Source: Setophaga petechia (lineage: Eukaryota; Chordata; Aves; Passeriformes; Parulidae). Taken from it: a stretch of DNA of 64,000 nucleotides. Positions 36,441 to 49,844 of this stretch are shown here, one piece after another (position 1 is the stretch's first letter; every line of letters begins with the position of its first letter). Under the pieces are notes generated by a model, which saw only the letters and a list, made by a program, of their open reading frames with translations, did no database searches and was not told the DNA's origin. Both the position numbers and the translations under genes were made by a program. The stretch spans positions 2,696,001 through 2,760,000 of the forward strand of contig JANCRA010000019.1 of assembly GCA_024362935.1 (NCBI GenBank), given 5' to 3'.

Positions 36441-37229
36441 TGCTGCAACAGAAATTGAATAGGCAGGATGAAGGGCAGGTGGAGGTGGGCTGTGTGTTGA
36501 ATGCACCACCACAGATGTTGCATACAACTCTTCCCTTTCCACTGCTGCCTCATCCATCATCTTCCACACCTTTCTGGGTTTTCCACCTTGCACATTTCTC
36601 CAACATTGTGGTTCACAAGGCACAGATAGGGCCTGGTGAAATAGAAAGACCAAAAGGGTGAGAAGAGCCAGAATGGGAGACACAGGGTCTGGTGAGTTCT
36701 TAAAAGATTGAAGCAGACTGTGAAACTTAACCCTTTTGTCCTTTACAAACCACACTTGTTTGTGCTACACTGGTGGCATGGCATTTCTTAAATTAAATCA
36801 AAGTCCAAGAAGTCACTTGCCTCAAAGATGACTTTGAAATTTGGAGTTTGTGGTTTTTAAGGTGGAGGAACAAAATTACTGAGGGCTACTGCAGGCTGTG
36901 GCTAAGCAAAGGAGAGCAGACAAGTGGTGCCATGGTTGTGGAGACTAAGGCAGCTGTGGCTGTAGTTTATCCACAAGCGTGAGCACTGATACCTTCTGTG
37001 AAATAAGGATAGTTAGCACTGAGGGAGTGCTCCAAAGCTCTTCTGGAGCCATTGATCATGCACATTACAAAGTGCACAGGAGTGTGTCAGCTTAAAAGAG
37101 TGCTGCTTGATGACTGGTGAAGTTGACCAAATCTCACCTTCAGAGGAAGCTGAAGATGAAAACAAGTAATGAAATGTGTGCCAGATAAGTTACACAGGAT
37201 AAGCCTGGAAAATGATAAACGTAAAGCTT
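36441..37229. other. Intergenic DNA right of the ERV remnant
   Basis: Might include upstream ERV sequence (gag side), but I recognise no gag motif. The 105-residue frame at 36438-36755 has no domain. Confidence 0.35.
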
Positions 37230-38070
37230 ATCTTTAGAAAGCAGGGAAAGGAAGAGCCAGAGACTAAAGGAACAAATAATCAAACAAGCTTCAAGGACAA
37301 ATGGGATTTGTCAAGTACAAACTGTATTAAACTAGCCTAATTTCTTTCTGTGACAGGCTTGTGGATTAGGGAAGAAGGAATAAGAGTCTGTAAATCACAA
37401 CTTCAGGGAGATTTTTTTCATGGTTACACATGGAATTCCCCTAAGCACACAAGGAAAATACACTCTGGGTACATCAGTCCTAAGCCACTTCAAAAACTAA
37501 AGGGAGTAATTAGTAGATGACTGTCACACTGAAGCAAGTTTCAAGAGAGAATGTCCCAGAGATCTGTCATTGACCTGGTATTAGTGTTGAATATTCATTC
37601 AGAGTAAATTTCAGTGAAACATGGGTGATGAAATAAATAGCAAATTTATTAAATTTGCAGAAAACACCAAAATAAGAGAGCTGCACACAGTTTTCAGGAC
37701 AGAGCTAGGATCTAGATTATTCTTGATGTCTTGGAGGAGATAAGAAAAAAACACTGGGTGAGTTCACAAGGAAAAACCCTACACTCAGAAATGAGAATCT
37801 GCATTTCAAACCCCACAAACCTGGAAATAGCTGCAACATCATAAAAACCATGGAGAAGATCTGGAAGTTACCGTGAATATGAATTAATTATATGGCAAAA
37901 ATGCAAATATTGTACTGAAATGTATTTTAAAAAAATGCCCTTTGTCTTAAATGTAGATGAAGTTTTCTTCCTCTGCTCAGTGCAGGTGTGGTGTTCAGCT
38001 GGAGAATGGTGTCCAATTTTGAACACATTTAGCACTTAAAGAAAGATGAAGGTGATGGAAATAAGGTGGA
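37230..38070 (+). mobile_element. Ancient CR1/L3-type LINE fragment with RT relics
   Basis: Heavily decayed but ordered relics of the RT region: 'gacaaatgggatttgtcaag' then 'ctagcctaatttctttctgt', 'gtcattgacctggtattagt' (Gly-Pro-Leu-Leu block), 'gcaaatttattaaatttgca' (the FADD area, now KFIKFAENTK) and 'ggtgtccaattttgaacaca' near the end. Divergence suggests an old amniote-age insertion. Confidence 0.65.
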
Positions 38071-39961
38071 TCTGGAAATTCTCTTTATTTTCCTCTAAAC
38101 AAGATTAAGGGAACAAGGCTTTTTTGATCTAAAGCTCACTTCTTTGAGAAGATTTTGCCACTTTTGCAGAAGAGTGAGATGCCATTCCTGATAAATGATA
38201 AATTCTTTTCTCTCTGTGACTTTCTCAGCTGCCAAAAGTTTAATGATTCTTTTATTTGAGTCACCTTTGTCTGAAGAATACAGATATGTCAAAGGACAAC
38301 CTGAGGATGTGTGGTGTCCTTCCCTGTGATCATGTGTTAAAAGCCAACGGGACTGTGAATTGAAGATAATTGTATGCACAAATGAGCTAAAGACCTGTGT
38401 GACAATTACTAATTCTAATTAAGTAAAGCTCTAATTCAATATTTTTGGTAATGGAACACTAAATGCAATAGAGTAAAATTTTCTTTCTGAGGTTTTCACA
38501 AGTGAGTTAGACTAACTCTGCCTGCGTGCTTAGCTTGACATCAGCAAGGCAGTTGGCAAGTATGCAAATTAAAGGGGATGGACAAGCATGGATTTACAAG
38601 AAGCTCTAGATGGCACTAAATGTTCCTTCTAATGAGGAAAACAACAGAAGTGGAGTAAAACCAATACATTCTTGTGCCATGTGATGTACCAGCACTCTTT
38701 TAACTGCACAGTCTCTTTGGATTCTCTCATTATGATCAGAGTTGCAGATAGGCAATGGTGCAAGTCTTCATACATACAGTATATTTCTTTCTTAAAATCT
38801 AAGACCACTGAATATTGAGCCCGTCTTGTCATTAAAAGTAGAAGCTTTTCAACTGGATTCCTTCCTGTTTTCTGGAGGCAGAAACATTCTACATTTATTA
38901 CAATAATATGGAACTCCCTGGGGCAGAAGTACCACAACAAGGACGAAAAAAGCAGCTGAACCTTTGTGGTTCCACTGTGTCCCTGGTGGAATCACAAGAC
39001 AAATTTCAAACCCCAAATTGATTTCAAGCTTTTTGAAGAATCTATTTGGTGATTATTTCAGGTCTTCACTAAAGCTTCTGACAATAGTTTTAATATCAAA
39101 ACTCTCTCAGAAACATGGATGTATAACATCAACAAGAGGAATGATTTGCAGATTGCAAACCTGTTCTTTGCAGTCACAATGAAAGGTGAAATGCAGGTAT
39201 TTTCTGTCAATCTTGTCAATTCTGTCAATTTTGAAGTACCTAGCCTCCACTAAGCCACTTATCTTTGCTGCTATCCTATCATTAGTTACATGTTATATGT
39301 AATAGTTATATGTAAAAAATATAGGTGCTTCTCTCATGAAAAAAGGAATCCCAATGGCATGTTAATATTCTCCTGGCTTCCAATCTTCTACCACTTTCCA
39401 TGCTGTGTAAATAAATTCTGGTGTCTGTAAAGGTCAGGTTTAACATATACAGGTTGCAATTAAAAAACAGTTTGACGTTCACTTGTGACTCTTGGACAGC
39501 GTTTCAGCAGGCACAGATCTGCAGCTCACACTGAATGTCGTGTTAAATTCCAAATCATGATGTAGCTGTGATACATATCTACAGATATGACAGACACAGA
39601 TTGCATTAAGAAATTAAACTCTTTTTTTCTTGGAGCAACTGCTACAGCTGGGAAAAAATAATCACGTTTTCAGGCACACAAATTTCTCTGCACGTAGAAA
39701 GAGATAGGAAGCTTTTCTGTGGTTTTACAACCAAGTAATGCGTCTAACAAAAAATATAATTTCTCCTGACAGATTTGCCCCACTGCAGTCTGGGCAGCAG
39801 GACTTGTCAGTGCTTGCTGGTGGTCTATGATGGGGCTGTGCTGGCAACTGGTGTGGGACTTTTCATGGGGACTGTGGTCCTCCCGACACAGTGGAAGCAG
39901 GACAAGGCAGGGATGTGGCAGCAGCCAGTGAATGAGGAGATAGAAGGAAAAACCTCATATT

Positions 39962-39963
<2 letters not shown>
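38071..39963. other. Intergenic DNA, nothing recognised
   Basis: Open frames of 94-103 residues at 38095-38379 and 38629-38940 on the minus strand lack any motif. Short TGTCAATT repeats occur near 39206-39233. Confidence 0.4.

Positions 39964-39996
<33 letters not shown>
39964..39996. repeat. Poly(C) run of 33
   Basis: An uninterrupted run of 33 C residues, 274 bases left of the solo LTR. The complementary G run can form stacked guanine structures. The exact length may be a sequencing or assembly estimate. Confidence 0.95.
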
Positions 39997-39998
<2 letters not shown>

Positions 39999-40265
39999 AC
40001 CCCGTATCTATCCTGCAAACCCCATCAGGCTTTAGTTTCCCCTCAGGCACTCCAGCTTTGTCCCATGTTTGGACAATGTCCTGCCATCTCTGTCCAACAA
40101 GGCTTCAGCCATCTTGGTCTTGTCCCATCTTTCCAGAAAGTCCACTCACCACCCCAGCAGCAGCCACCTGCTCCATCACTGCCAACAAGCAGCCATCACT
40201 TGCCACAGACACCAAAGATGAAAAAGGAGGAATGCCACAGCTCTTCACTGAGTTCGAGTGCAAAG

Positions 40266-40270
40266 CATTG
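40266..40270 (+). repeat. Target-site duplication CATTG (left)
   Basis: CATTG directly precedes the TG of the LTR and is repeated directly after its terminal CA at 41665-41669. Confidence 0.8.
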
Positions 40271-40398
40271 TGTGGTGGTTTCACAGGAAATATGTTTTTT
40301 GGGATTTCTGGGATATGCTGTGGTCAGGGCAATGGGTGCTCAGATTTTAATATTAGCGCCTGGTGTGGCCACCGGGGATGTTTGGACACGCCTCTGAG

Positions 40399-40486
40399 AA
40401 CACACACACACACACAGACACAGACCCAGACACAGACACAGACAGACACAGACACACAGACACAGACACACACACACACACACACA
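40399..40486. repeat. CA / CAGACA simple repeat inside LTR U3
   Basis: Alternating ACACAC and CAGACA units over about 88 bases, partly perfect. Confidence 0.92.
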
Positions 40487-41537
40487 TGGGTTAAAAGCAG
40501 GGCTCTCCCCCCTCGGAGCTCTCTTTGAATTTCTGGCGGGAAGCATTGCTTCTCTCCCCCAGCCCAGCTGCTAGCTGGGCGGGGGGAGGGGAAAAGCCAC
40601 GCGGCCTGGGAGAGGTAGGCCTGGCCCTGAGGGATGGAAGGGTGGAGGAACGAAGTACCAGGAAGCACCGAGCAGCCCATTTCCCCCACCACCCCCCCAG
40701 CCTTTGGAGACAGAGAGTGAGTGCAGCCTGTCCTTGAGACTGTGTTACCTTGAAACTTGATATCATGTGCCAGCAGCAGGCAGCACAGCTGAGGAGGAGG
40801 GTGGGGCAGTGAGAACGTGTCCGACCACTGTGGGAGTCTCTGGGCAGTCAGAGCCCGAGCTTTTAACTGTTTTTGGACAATGAAAACCTTACAGAACATT
40901 AACCCTTCCTAAAAGAGAGATAAGAGTAGAGGATGAAGGAGGAAATGGGCCGGTGATGGAGTCTGGCAAGTGAAAGATGTTAGAGGAATGGAGAAGATGG
41001 AGTGGCATTTTTTTTGCTGGACTCTTTTTTGTATAGCCATGGACTGTTTCCTTGTAATACAGAGACTGCGTTCCAGGGGAAGGCAATGGTTCAGAGCCAG
41101 GAGAGTTCAGTGTTGAGACCCCTCGGCCCCAGGGTGTGTAAAAGAAATGGGGGGGGACAGAGGTCCCAGAGATGAGACTGTGCTCTGCTTGGAATGGGAC
41201 GAGGCATTCTTAAAAAGACCACCCTCGAGCAGCCTTGCCCATGCCGGTGGTGAGAGCACCTGGCATGGCATGAAGATGTCACAAATGGCAAAGGATCTCC
41301 AGGCGGTGCTGCGTGTGACAAGAAGTCCATGGCACAAGGAAGGACTCCTTCCACTCTTGATGAACTGAGGATTTGATTATCTAAAGGGTGCTTGCCGGAC
41401 CAAGAGTTGGTGATTTGGGAAATGTAAATGTGTTGGGAATTTGGTGGGAGGAGGAGGGGGAGTGTTTCTGTGCAGTTTTCATTTTCCTTGTGGGTTTTTT
41501 TTTCCTCTCTTGGTAGTTTAGTTTTTGTAGTTTAGTT

Positions 41538-41543
41538 AATAAA
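41538..41543 (+). terminator. LTR poly(A) signal AATAAA
   Basis: AATAAA about 121 bases before the LTR end, with T- and TG-rich sequence upstream; marks the R region and sets the LTR orientation. Confidence 0.6.
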
Positions 41544-41664
41544 GATTTTAATTCCCCTAAGTAGGAGCCTGCTTTGCTTATTCCGGGTACCACCTCACAG
41601 CAGATGCCAGGGAGAGGGAATTTTCATGGGGGCACTGGCATTGTGCCAGTGTCAAACCATGACA

Positions 41665-41669
41665 CATTG
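41665..41669 (+). repeat. Target-site duplication CATTG (right)
   Basis: Direct copy of 40266-40270, right after the end of the LTR. Confidence 0.8.
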
Positions 41670-44319
41670 CTTTCCAGGGAGAGGAATTATAGAAAAATAA
41701 GCCATACAACTGCAAGATTGATTCAAAAGTGCTAAGAGAAGCAACACAAAATATGAATGTTCCCTCTTAAAGTTAAAATAAGCAATCTGAAATTATGAAA
41801 GGGGTGTAAGGAGCCACTTCTACAAAGGCCAAATATTTTAAGTCATGTGCTGCTTTTGCAGACTTGCTGACTTCAACTTCTGAATGCTTAGCTCAAATCC
41901 AGAAGTACTTAATGTCCTGAATCAACTAGACTCTATTTCCACAAAATATAGCCTAAGTACTGTTTTTTGACCCCCTTCATTTATTTACTTAGACATGGAC
42001 TTGTGGTAAATGCAGAACTGGGAAATTTTTGAATGCTGAGTCAAGCTTCTAATGAGGAAAACAACAGGATTCATAAGAGGACTGGTATATACAGAGAATC
42101 TGTTTCACCCTGGAGCTGCTTCCACCTCTGTCTATCCCTGTGTATGAGTCTGGGAAATAATAGTGTCTATTCAAAACCATCAATTTCTACAGCAAGCTGG
42201 TGTTCAGCGAGTGAGGCGTTCCACAAGGCGGTGCTGGTACTCCAGAGTCTGTACACACTGTGGGCTGGCTCTTGTGGAGCAAAAAGTGTCATCCTGTGCC
42301 CAGAGGTAAGAGCTTTGCCTTGCAAACAGTAGCTCTGTGCCCTAGCCTCAATTCCTTTATTCAAGGAAGCCAAAGCAATATTGCCCTCCACTGGTCCTGA
42401 AACTAGTTTAACTGCTAATGTGAGTTGGACAAAATCTTTGTTGGTACCATCAGGGGCACTTTGAAACCAAAATTTGACTCAGATTCCTGGGGCATTGGTG
42501 TTGTCCCATCTGTGCCAGGAGCTTTTTTGCTTTTCAGTCCCAGTTGTGGAGGCACAGTCATCACGAATGGCACTGGCTGCACAGCAGGAGGGGGGTACAA
42601 GCAGCATCATGTCCTGTGAGGGATCTTTGGTCAGGGGATCTGTGGCTCAGCTTTTGCTCAAAGCAGATAGAAACTTCACTTAGCACAACTTCTGCCACTG
42701 TCCAGCCTGAGCCTACCCAAAGATTGGATTTGGTGTTGACAGTGAACAGAGACATTGCCATCAGGTGAAACCTGCAGGTCCACTAAGCATTTAATATTTC
42801 TAAAGTTTGTGAGGCTGTGTTGAATAACTGTATTTTCAACTGTGGTGTCTGCTGCTTCTCACTGCTGGCTGAGGAGGAGGTGAGATACAGAGGTTACAAA
42901 ACCTCAAGGTCTTGCAGGGACCAGGGCTGGCTCTAAGGCACCCAACAAAGCCACTTTAAAAACCCAAGCAAACATCAGCATCCAACAGCTTCATGCTAAC
43001 AGCAAGGGGCTTTAGATACTTCCCCTCATGCTTTGAGGACCATCTGAGGACTGTGCAGGCAGGCACAGTCAAGCTGCAGGTTTATTCCTTGGATGTGAAG
43101 GTGTATGAAAGCATTGGTGGGTTTCACCTGTGTGCTGGTGGCACAAGAGAAGTCTGTTATAGGGATTTCTGGTGAGCAGCAGTGGAAAGATTAACTGTCC
43201 TGGCATTTAAGTGACCAAACTTAGGCTTCCAGTGAACAACCCTTTGAAATAAATAATAGAAATTCACACCTATCTGGGTTCTACAGCTTTTCAGACTATT
43301 TGGGGCAGGCTGAAATTGGGTGTGTAAATCTCCTTGAGTACCTTGGGCACTCTGCAGTTGTCTTAAGGAGCTCTGGCAGTTGTTGGCTTTGCCTGCCTAG
43401 TTCAGTCTTTTAACCCGCTGTTCCCAGCAGTACCTCCATGAATAAAAATGTTCCTGGTTTGCAAGGCATGCTTCCCAGAAAATTACTTTTCTAAGCACCC
43501 ACAAATCTTACTTCTGTCTTGATACATCTAGAATAGATGTGGGAAATAAGTCCAAGACCACTGTGAATGGTTGAATTATAAAGATTTTAATATTGATACA
43601 TTTATTGTGGCTTATCACACATCAGAAAAACTTATTTCATTTCTACCATTGATTTCTTTCAATGAAGTTGGAAGAGATGCATGGGAGCAGCTTGGATGTC
43701 AGAGAGGTTTTTGCAGACTTAAGGACTTAATTTTAGAATAATTTTCAATAAGTTGCTAGGAAAGATTATGGGCTGAGGGTTTTTGCAGGATATTAAGAAT
43801 TATATCACCCCTTCCAGAGCTATCTGCAAATCCTGTGCTGGTGTGATAAATAACCCCACACTTGTCGAAAGACAGGGAGCAACCAATGTCCTTGCAGACT
43901 AAAAGAGGTCTGTTTTCCAGACAGTGAGGTAGTGAGAGCTACAGTTGTTGTTCTAATGCTGTTAATGGGTGACTGTATGCTAATTAGTCAGATTAACTAA
44001 GCGGGTGAGTCATGCACTAACCCTTCTTGAGAGAAAGTGCCCATTTTGAGATGCTAAATGAGAACATAAATGCAATCAGGTAGAGAATTCTTGAAAGATA
44101 AGACGAGAGCAGACCTGCTTGTTAATGGAGTTAGTGAAATTAATTCTGCTCTGGAAAGGGGTGCACATTTTCATGTTCAGGGTTCATTTTAATGGGGAAA
44201 GGTTCAAAACCTTCAGATCTATATAAAGCATTTTGCTAAGTGGCTTTCATGACCTAACATAATCAAGGAGATTTCTAATATTCTCTGTTATGTTTGCACC
44301 TTTGGAAAGATTTCTTTCT

Positions 44320-44337
44320 TTTTTTTTTTTTTTTTTT
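44320..44337. repeat. Poly(T) run
   Basis: About 18 T residues, one C interruption just before. Confidence 0.9.
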
Positions 44338-46729
44338 AATTAGAGGCATTCAGATGTTTCAAATGAAGTCAAAACTATAATATTGTGAAAAAACACAAAG
44401 CCCTCTCATCTGTGATTGATGGGAAAGTATTAAAAATGTTTATTGTGAATGCTCAAGCTATTATACAGAAAAACTACAGTCTTGCTACATTTGAGAAGTT
44501 GGCACCAATGCTGACAGGGACCACAGGTGTGGTTCTGCTGTGGTGTTGGGAATCACCACTGGGGGTAAGGGAAAGAGGGCTGGGATGCCCTTCTGTGGAG
44601 AAGATCTGCATCCTTTCTTTGGTGTATGTGATCCCTTCCTGTCAGGGTGGCCACCCACTATGTGAGTTTGCCTATTTTTACATTTTTTCTTCATTACTCA
44701 TGACACTGCAGGCATCAAGGAAGTGTAGCAGCGGTGCTAGCAGCCATCCCACACTGCGTGGGATGCTTTAGGTCCTGAGCTAAACAGGGCTCAGACAGCC
44801 AGGAAGCCCCAGTCTCTGCTCTGAAATCCCTGTCAGGGTCCCAAGTGCCTGGCATGGTGAGAAGAGGAAGCACCAGACCTGGCAGAGTAGCTGTTCAGTG
44901 GTCCAGCCTGTGCATGGCATTTATTCATGGCAGCACCTGCAGCAGCCCTTTGAGTTTCTGGGGATACACTGCACATGTGCCATGGAGCCAGTGGGGAAGT
45001 CGGTCAGTGCTGCAAGGAGGCAGATGCTGGGCAGAAGTTCTGAGGGAATGATGCCCAGGGGGTTCCTGTGGTCTTCAGGACCTCCTGAAAAAACACAGGT
45101 CTTGCAACAGACCTTGGGCACTGAATTCACCATGAAAATATTTTGCTTCAAGCTTGCCTTTGAACATAATCTGTTGACTCATTATTTGCCAGAAATGTCT
45201 TTTTTCTTAAAGTTTTTTGACTCTTTAGTCTGATAGCAAGGCAGCAGCTTGGCAGTAGAACTGCTGGAAGTGTTGGTTCCACAACCCTGCCTTCTTTTCT
45301 AACCCAAACTCTTCCCAGTGCCACTGCAGTGGCCACCAGTTTCCAGCCCAGAGCTGGCTGCACCTGAGGTGATTGGTGAAGTGATCCTTATATATATTTT
45401 CAATTCTCCGAAGTGCCTTGAGGCTTGCAAAAGGCACTATATAAATCAATTAATAACAGTATCAGAGGTCAGTCAGCCAATAAGAATACAATTTAGTTTA
45501 ATGAGAGATAAATAAGACAGACAGAGTGAGAGGGAAAGGGAGCTACAGTGCTACAAGCTGGCTCTAAGTACTCCAGCTCCTGGCTTTATCTCAGTGATCA
45601 TCAGAAACACTGAAGATAATTGTGTCATTGCCATTTCTTAGTCCAGTGTAATATCTATTACTGGTTTTGATGTCTTACTCAGCTCTGTACCAGTATGATT
45701 TTAGGAAGAGTGTACATTATTTTCATGAAAACAAATATGAGCATGAGGAAGCATTTTTCCCTTGCGTGCAATTCCTACTAAAGAATTTACATTCTTCTAA
45801 TTTACTGGTTTACTGCACCACTTAGTGCACTCCTGAGATGTGCAGAATGTCCTCGCAGTTAAGAATGTGCAGATGAAATTCACCCTTTTTGCACTGAATC
45901 ACTCACTCTTCCCTTGGAAGTCACCATGCTCTTTCCTCCCTCTAAATCTCCTTTAACCACTCTAATAAAAGAACAGATTATTCTGCACAGTTACAAAATG
46001 GATCCAAAACGGATGGTTGGCAGTTTATTTGGGTTTTAGGGTACTTATATATTTTTGTAACCAGTCTGGTACTAAATAGACGAATGGAAAGACACTGTTT
46101 TACATTTGATTCTTCCATTTATATGAGACTGTGGATGTCGGAATGAAAATTTTCTATTGTAGCCCCAGACAAAACGCTGGGCTACACCACCATCATTAAA
46201 GCAGTATTTGTTAAGTTGCCAGAAGATACAGAGAACATGGAACAATAATCCTGAGGTGGGCAGGAGAGGGGATTGGGGAGCCCTATGTGGCTAAACAAGG
46301 AGGTGTTCCATGTTTGTGCCACAGCAGAACACAAGCAGCACAGCCCATCACTGTGTCTGCATCCACATGGACCTGTTAGAATGCACTGAACAGTGCCTTG
46401 GGCCCCACTGCCTGGGATGTGAAGCCTTAAGAGCTGTCAGGGAAGGCAGCAGCTTCTGTCCAACCTCTGCACCTGCCCTACACATTGGCACATGGAACAT
46501 TGCTAGGGAATGTTCCAAGGCTCAGTATTATAGAAACTGCCTTTAGCAGCAGAGCATGAAACATGTATCTAAAGCAGAATTAAGTGCTATGAAGCACTCA
46601 TGGTGAGTAAGTCCATAGTAAGTCCATAGCTGTAGGGCAAGGCTGACTTGGGTTCAGATTTGACACAGTTTAGTGTAGCATCATTACATGCAGAATTGTC
46701 TCATTTGGTTATTCCTAGATTCTTCTTCT

Positions 46730-46755
46730 TTTTTTTTTTTTTTTTTTTTTTTTTC
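46730..46755. repeat. Poly(T) run
   Basis: About 25 T residues followed by CCCCAG. Looks like a strong pyrimidine tract and AG, but no exon follows that I can support. Confidence 0.9.
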
Positions 46756-49700
46756 CCCAGCTGTGTCTGCACTCGTTGTGTCTCTGTCTGGCATTATCTG
46801 GTACTCCAGGGGTGATGGGTACTTGTTCAGACCTCAACCTGTGGCCATGGCAAAGGGAGGCAAAGCAGGAAAACAGACCTTCCTAAAGCTCTTTCACAAG
46901 AATCCACAGCCAAACGGTGCTGGCTTCAAGCACATCAGCACTTCCAATTCTGTGCCCCCAAAAATCCCACTTGTATTTTTGAGTCCTTTCACGTGCCTCA
47001 GAATAGCAGCCTGTGGGGCTGTCTCCTTCACACTTAGGTAATCCATTTTCAGCCACTCAGACCTGGACATGAAAACATTTCTTCTGCAAGGAGGACTGCT
47101 CTTTGTTCTCTCTCCCCCATGCCAAAAAAATCCAGCCCTGAACACCGTGACAAAGGATTAGCTCAAGCTGAGGCCAGGCTTTAATGTAAATAGCCAGACC
47201 GAGAACAGAATGGCTTCTTTTATCAAACTTAACATCCCAAAGCTCTACTGATTTCATTGTCATTATGGTGGTGATTAATTTGACCCAGAGTACTGCCACC
47301 CACTGTTAAAGCCTTCGCTGCATCCCTGTTGATAGCTCTCATGACAGAGATTACAGTCTGCCACTGCGTTGTCCATAATTAGTACTTGTCAAAATGAGAT
47401 TTGCCTATGGTAGCCCACTGCTCATGAGAAACCCATTCAAAATTAAACATGCTTTAGAAAATAGAGGACAGTTCATCCTCTAATTGGAACCAATAAGTAC
47501 AGAGTGACAACTCTTTTTCATCTGTTAAATGTTGTTCAGGTCTTAAAAATTATTTTTTGAGTTATTTCCATAGCGACCAATAAGTGCCCTCTGGTAAAGT
47601 ATGAGGGTGTCAATTCTGTTCTGGAGCTGGGTCCTAAAATGTTTGTACAGTTAATTTCCCAAAACAACGTAGTTTAATTACTTCATCTGAAACAGGGACA
47701 TGGTCAGGGTACAGTGGCAGACACTGACACATGGCCAGTGCCAGCCCTGCTGCCCATCCGTGAGTGACAGTGGGCGCTGGGGAAGGCCAGGGCAGGGCAC
47801 AACCTGGGGAATACCAGGAGTGACAGCAGGGAGGGGGCATTTGGAAGAGTTGTCACTTATCTCCAGGGAATGGAGGAGAGAGGAGGGAATGAAGCCACAC
47901 AGCCCAATAGGCTGGCATGGAAATTTGTTGTTTGTAGTGACTGGGGTGTTGGCTATTCCAAGGCTTCATTCATTGATGTTTTGGGTTGGACTAGGCATGG
48001 AGTCTAATACACAGTTCACTTTGCAGACCAAAGCTACAGCTCTTTGGGGCTTTTTTCCTCCACTGTAAGAGGAATGGCCAGTGTTACTGCAACCCTGAAT
48101 GCAAAGACTTAGTTACTAGATCCAGTATCACCAAGGATTGCAACAAAAGGTTTTCTGATTAAACTCTGAACTACAGGGCTGGGGATGGAGTAAGTATCCA
48201 CATTGGAATCAACTGAAGTTCATGTCCAATGACCTTTTTTACAGGGCAAGCAGGAGACCTGGTGTTTTTCAGAAAGCGTGAATACATCAGTCTATGAAAA
48301 TAATTGCCCTGAGCAACTGCCTAAAAACAAGAGCAGGCAGTCCAGAGCATGAAACCTTTGTGCTAGTCAAAATAGACCATTGTTGGAGAAATATATCTTT
48401 TCAGTTCGGGTACCAGAAGTGCTCAGCAGCTCTTGAAAACACTGGAATATATCATGGCAACAGTGAATGCTCAGAGAATAATTCACAAGAGGTGATGATG
48501 TGCCAGATATACTTCTTCACCAATATCTTTCACATTATTCCACTAGGAGAAGCAAAAGCACTTAAAAGACATCAGTAATTTTGTTCTGAGTGCCCACTGA
48601 TTAAAGTGCCACACTTTCATACAGCAGGCTAATTAATCACAGTCCTGTATGTACACTCCATTCACTAAAGTTTACTGGATTCCCTACCTGAACCTTGCGC
48701 AGCCAGATGACAGCTTTCATCCTTATCTTCAGAGGAAGCTCTGATAAGAGGGAGATGTTTTGTCTTGTGCCAAAATATCGGTCTGATCAGATGTGACCTG
48801 GGCAAGTTATACGAAGTTTCCTAGGGATGGAAAGACCTCATTGCAAAGCTTCAGTCCATTGCAATGCTGGGCTGCATTACTGTAAGTTAGACAGAAACCC
48901 CCCGGTGAAGATGTGGGCCAGGTGGAGATCAGCTAAAAAGGGAAAACTAGAACCGCTGATGGATATAAATTCCATGGTCAGGGAGAGATTGAGTCACAGG
49001 CTTAGAGAATAGTGAAGATTGGTAGTCTTTGGGTTTGCAAAAAAAAGCTGTTACAGAGTGAGAATTAACAGTTCTCCTGTTTATTCCACTGAAAGCATGA
49101 GAAAAAAAAAACAGCTTTAAAGATTCTGTCTGTTGTGAACGTTTTAGATTATTCAATTACAGACTTAGACTTTTGGAAAATATTTGTTTTCTATTTTAGG
49201 TTTTTCCAGGAATCACCTCTTTAAACTAATGAGACATTGAAGCCAGCCATTAGGAGGCATTTTCTGATGATGACGGTGACTCCATCCCGTCACACATGGC
49301 TACGAAGGTTAGGCGAGTCAGCAAATGTCTGCTGGGAGCGCGCCGGACACTGCCGGCCCCGCCGTGCTGGGGGGAGGCAGGGATGACCTTGGCAAGCCCC
49401 AGCCAGTGCTGTTCCCTCTCACTCCGGCAAGTCTGAAGATTTACTTTCACCCTGAAGGTAATCAGTCAGTCGTGATTTTGACCTACAGTTTAATGTGCTC
49501 TCTTGCTATAGTTACAGACATCCTCCTTCTGGTTATGCTCCCTGCTGTGACTAATGGCATCTTCGCAGTTAAAGAGGTGGTTTTTAAAGAAAAACATCCA
49601 AGTTTCAGTGCTGTTACTGAGTTAACAGTTTTAGCAAAAACAATGTCACAGCAGTCCTTTCTATGGCCTATGAATTTGTCATTTTTTGGGTGCAAATGTG

Positions 49701-49844
49701 TACATGTAAATTTGCATACTTTTTGCAAAACCCCTACATAGGAAGCAACAATTTTTTTTCCTGTTAAGGTTTATGAAAAGGATCATCAACCTTGGTATTC
49801 ACTATTCACAGTGAAGAACCTTTTAAGTTCACTCGCCATTCATA

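Larger units (their letters stand above)
40271..41664 (+). mobile_element. Solo ERV LTR with 5-bp target duplication
   Basis: This 1,394-base element begins TGTGGTGGTTTCAC and ends GTCAAACCATGACA. The ends are imperfect inverted repeats (three mismatches in 14) and show the TG...CA rule. CATTG flanks both sides. It has a TATA-like TTTTTTGTATAG near 41025 and AATAAA at 41538-41543 followed by about 120 bases of R-U5-like sequence, so the orientation is plus. U3 contains a CA/CAGACA-rich simple repeat and a G+C-rich part. A 5-bp duplication suits ERV-L-like or some ERV1-like elements. No internal sequence is present, so it arose by LTR-LTR recombination. The 191-residue minus frame at 40324-40899 is a product of the CA repeat. 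Confidence 0.85.
41670..49844. other. Intergenic DNA, mostly unrecognised
   Basis: Contains T runs at about 44320-44337 and 46730-46755. No named repeat or exon found. A small CpG-bearing patch at about 49315-49440 encodes an open frame (49325-49741) without a recognisable domain and is not called a gene. Confidence 0.4.

Noticed and set aside
40324..40899. 191-residue minus-strand open frame with a long Cys-Val repeat.
   Set aside because: Translation of the CA repeat and U3 of the solo LTR, not a protein.
46688..47041. Pyrimidine tract with AG followed by a 117-residue frame, resembling an exon.
   Set aside because: The Phe run is translated poly(T); no donor or conserved motif follows.
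49325..49741. 138-residue frame starting in a CpG-bearing patch, followed by a GTAATC donor-like site.
   Set aside because: No domain recognised and the G+C-rich part is only about 120 bases; may be a repeat fragment.
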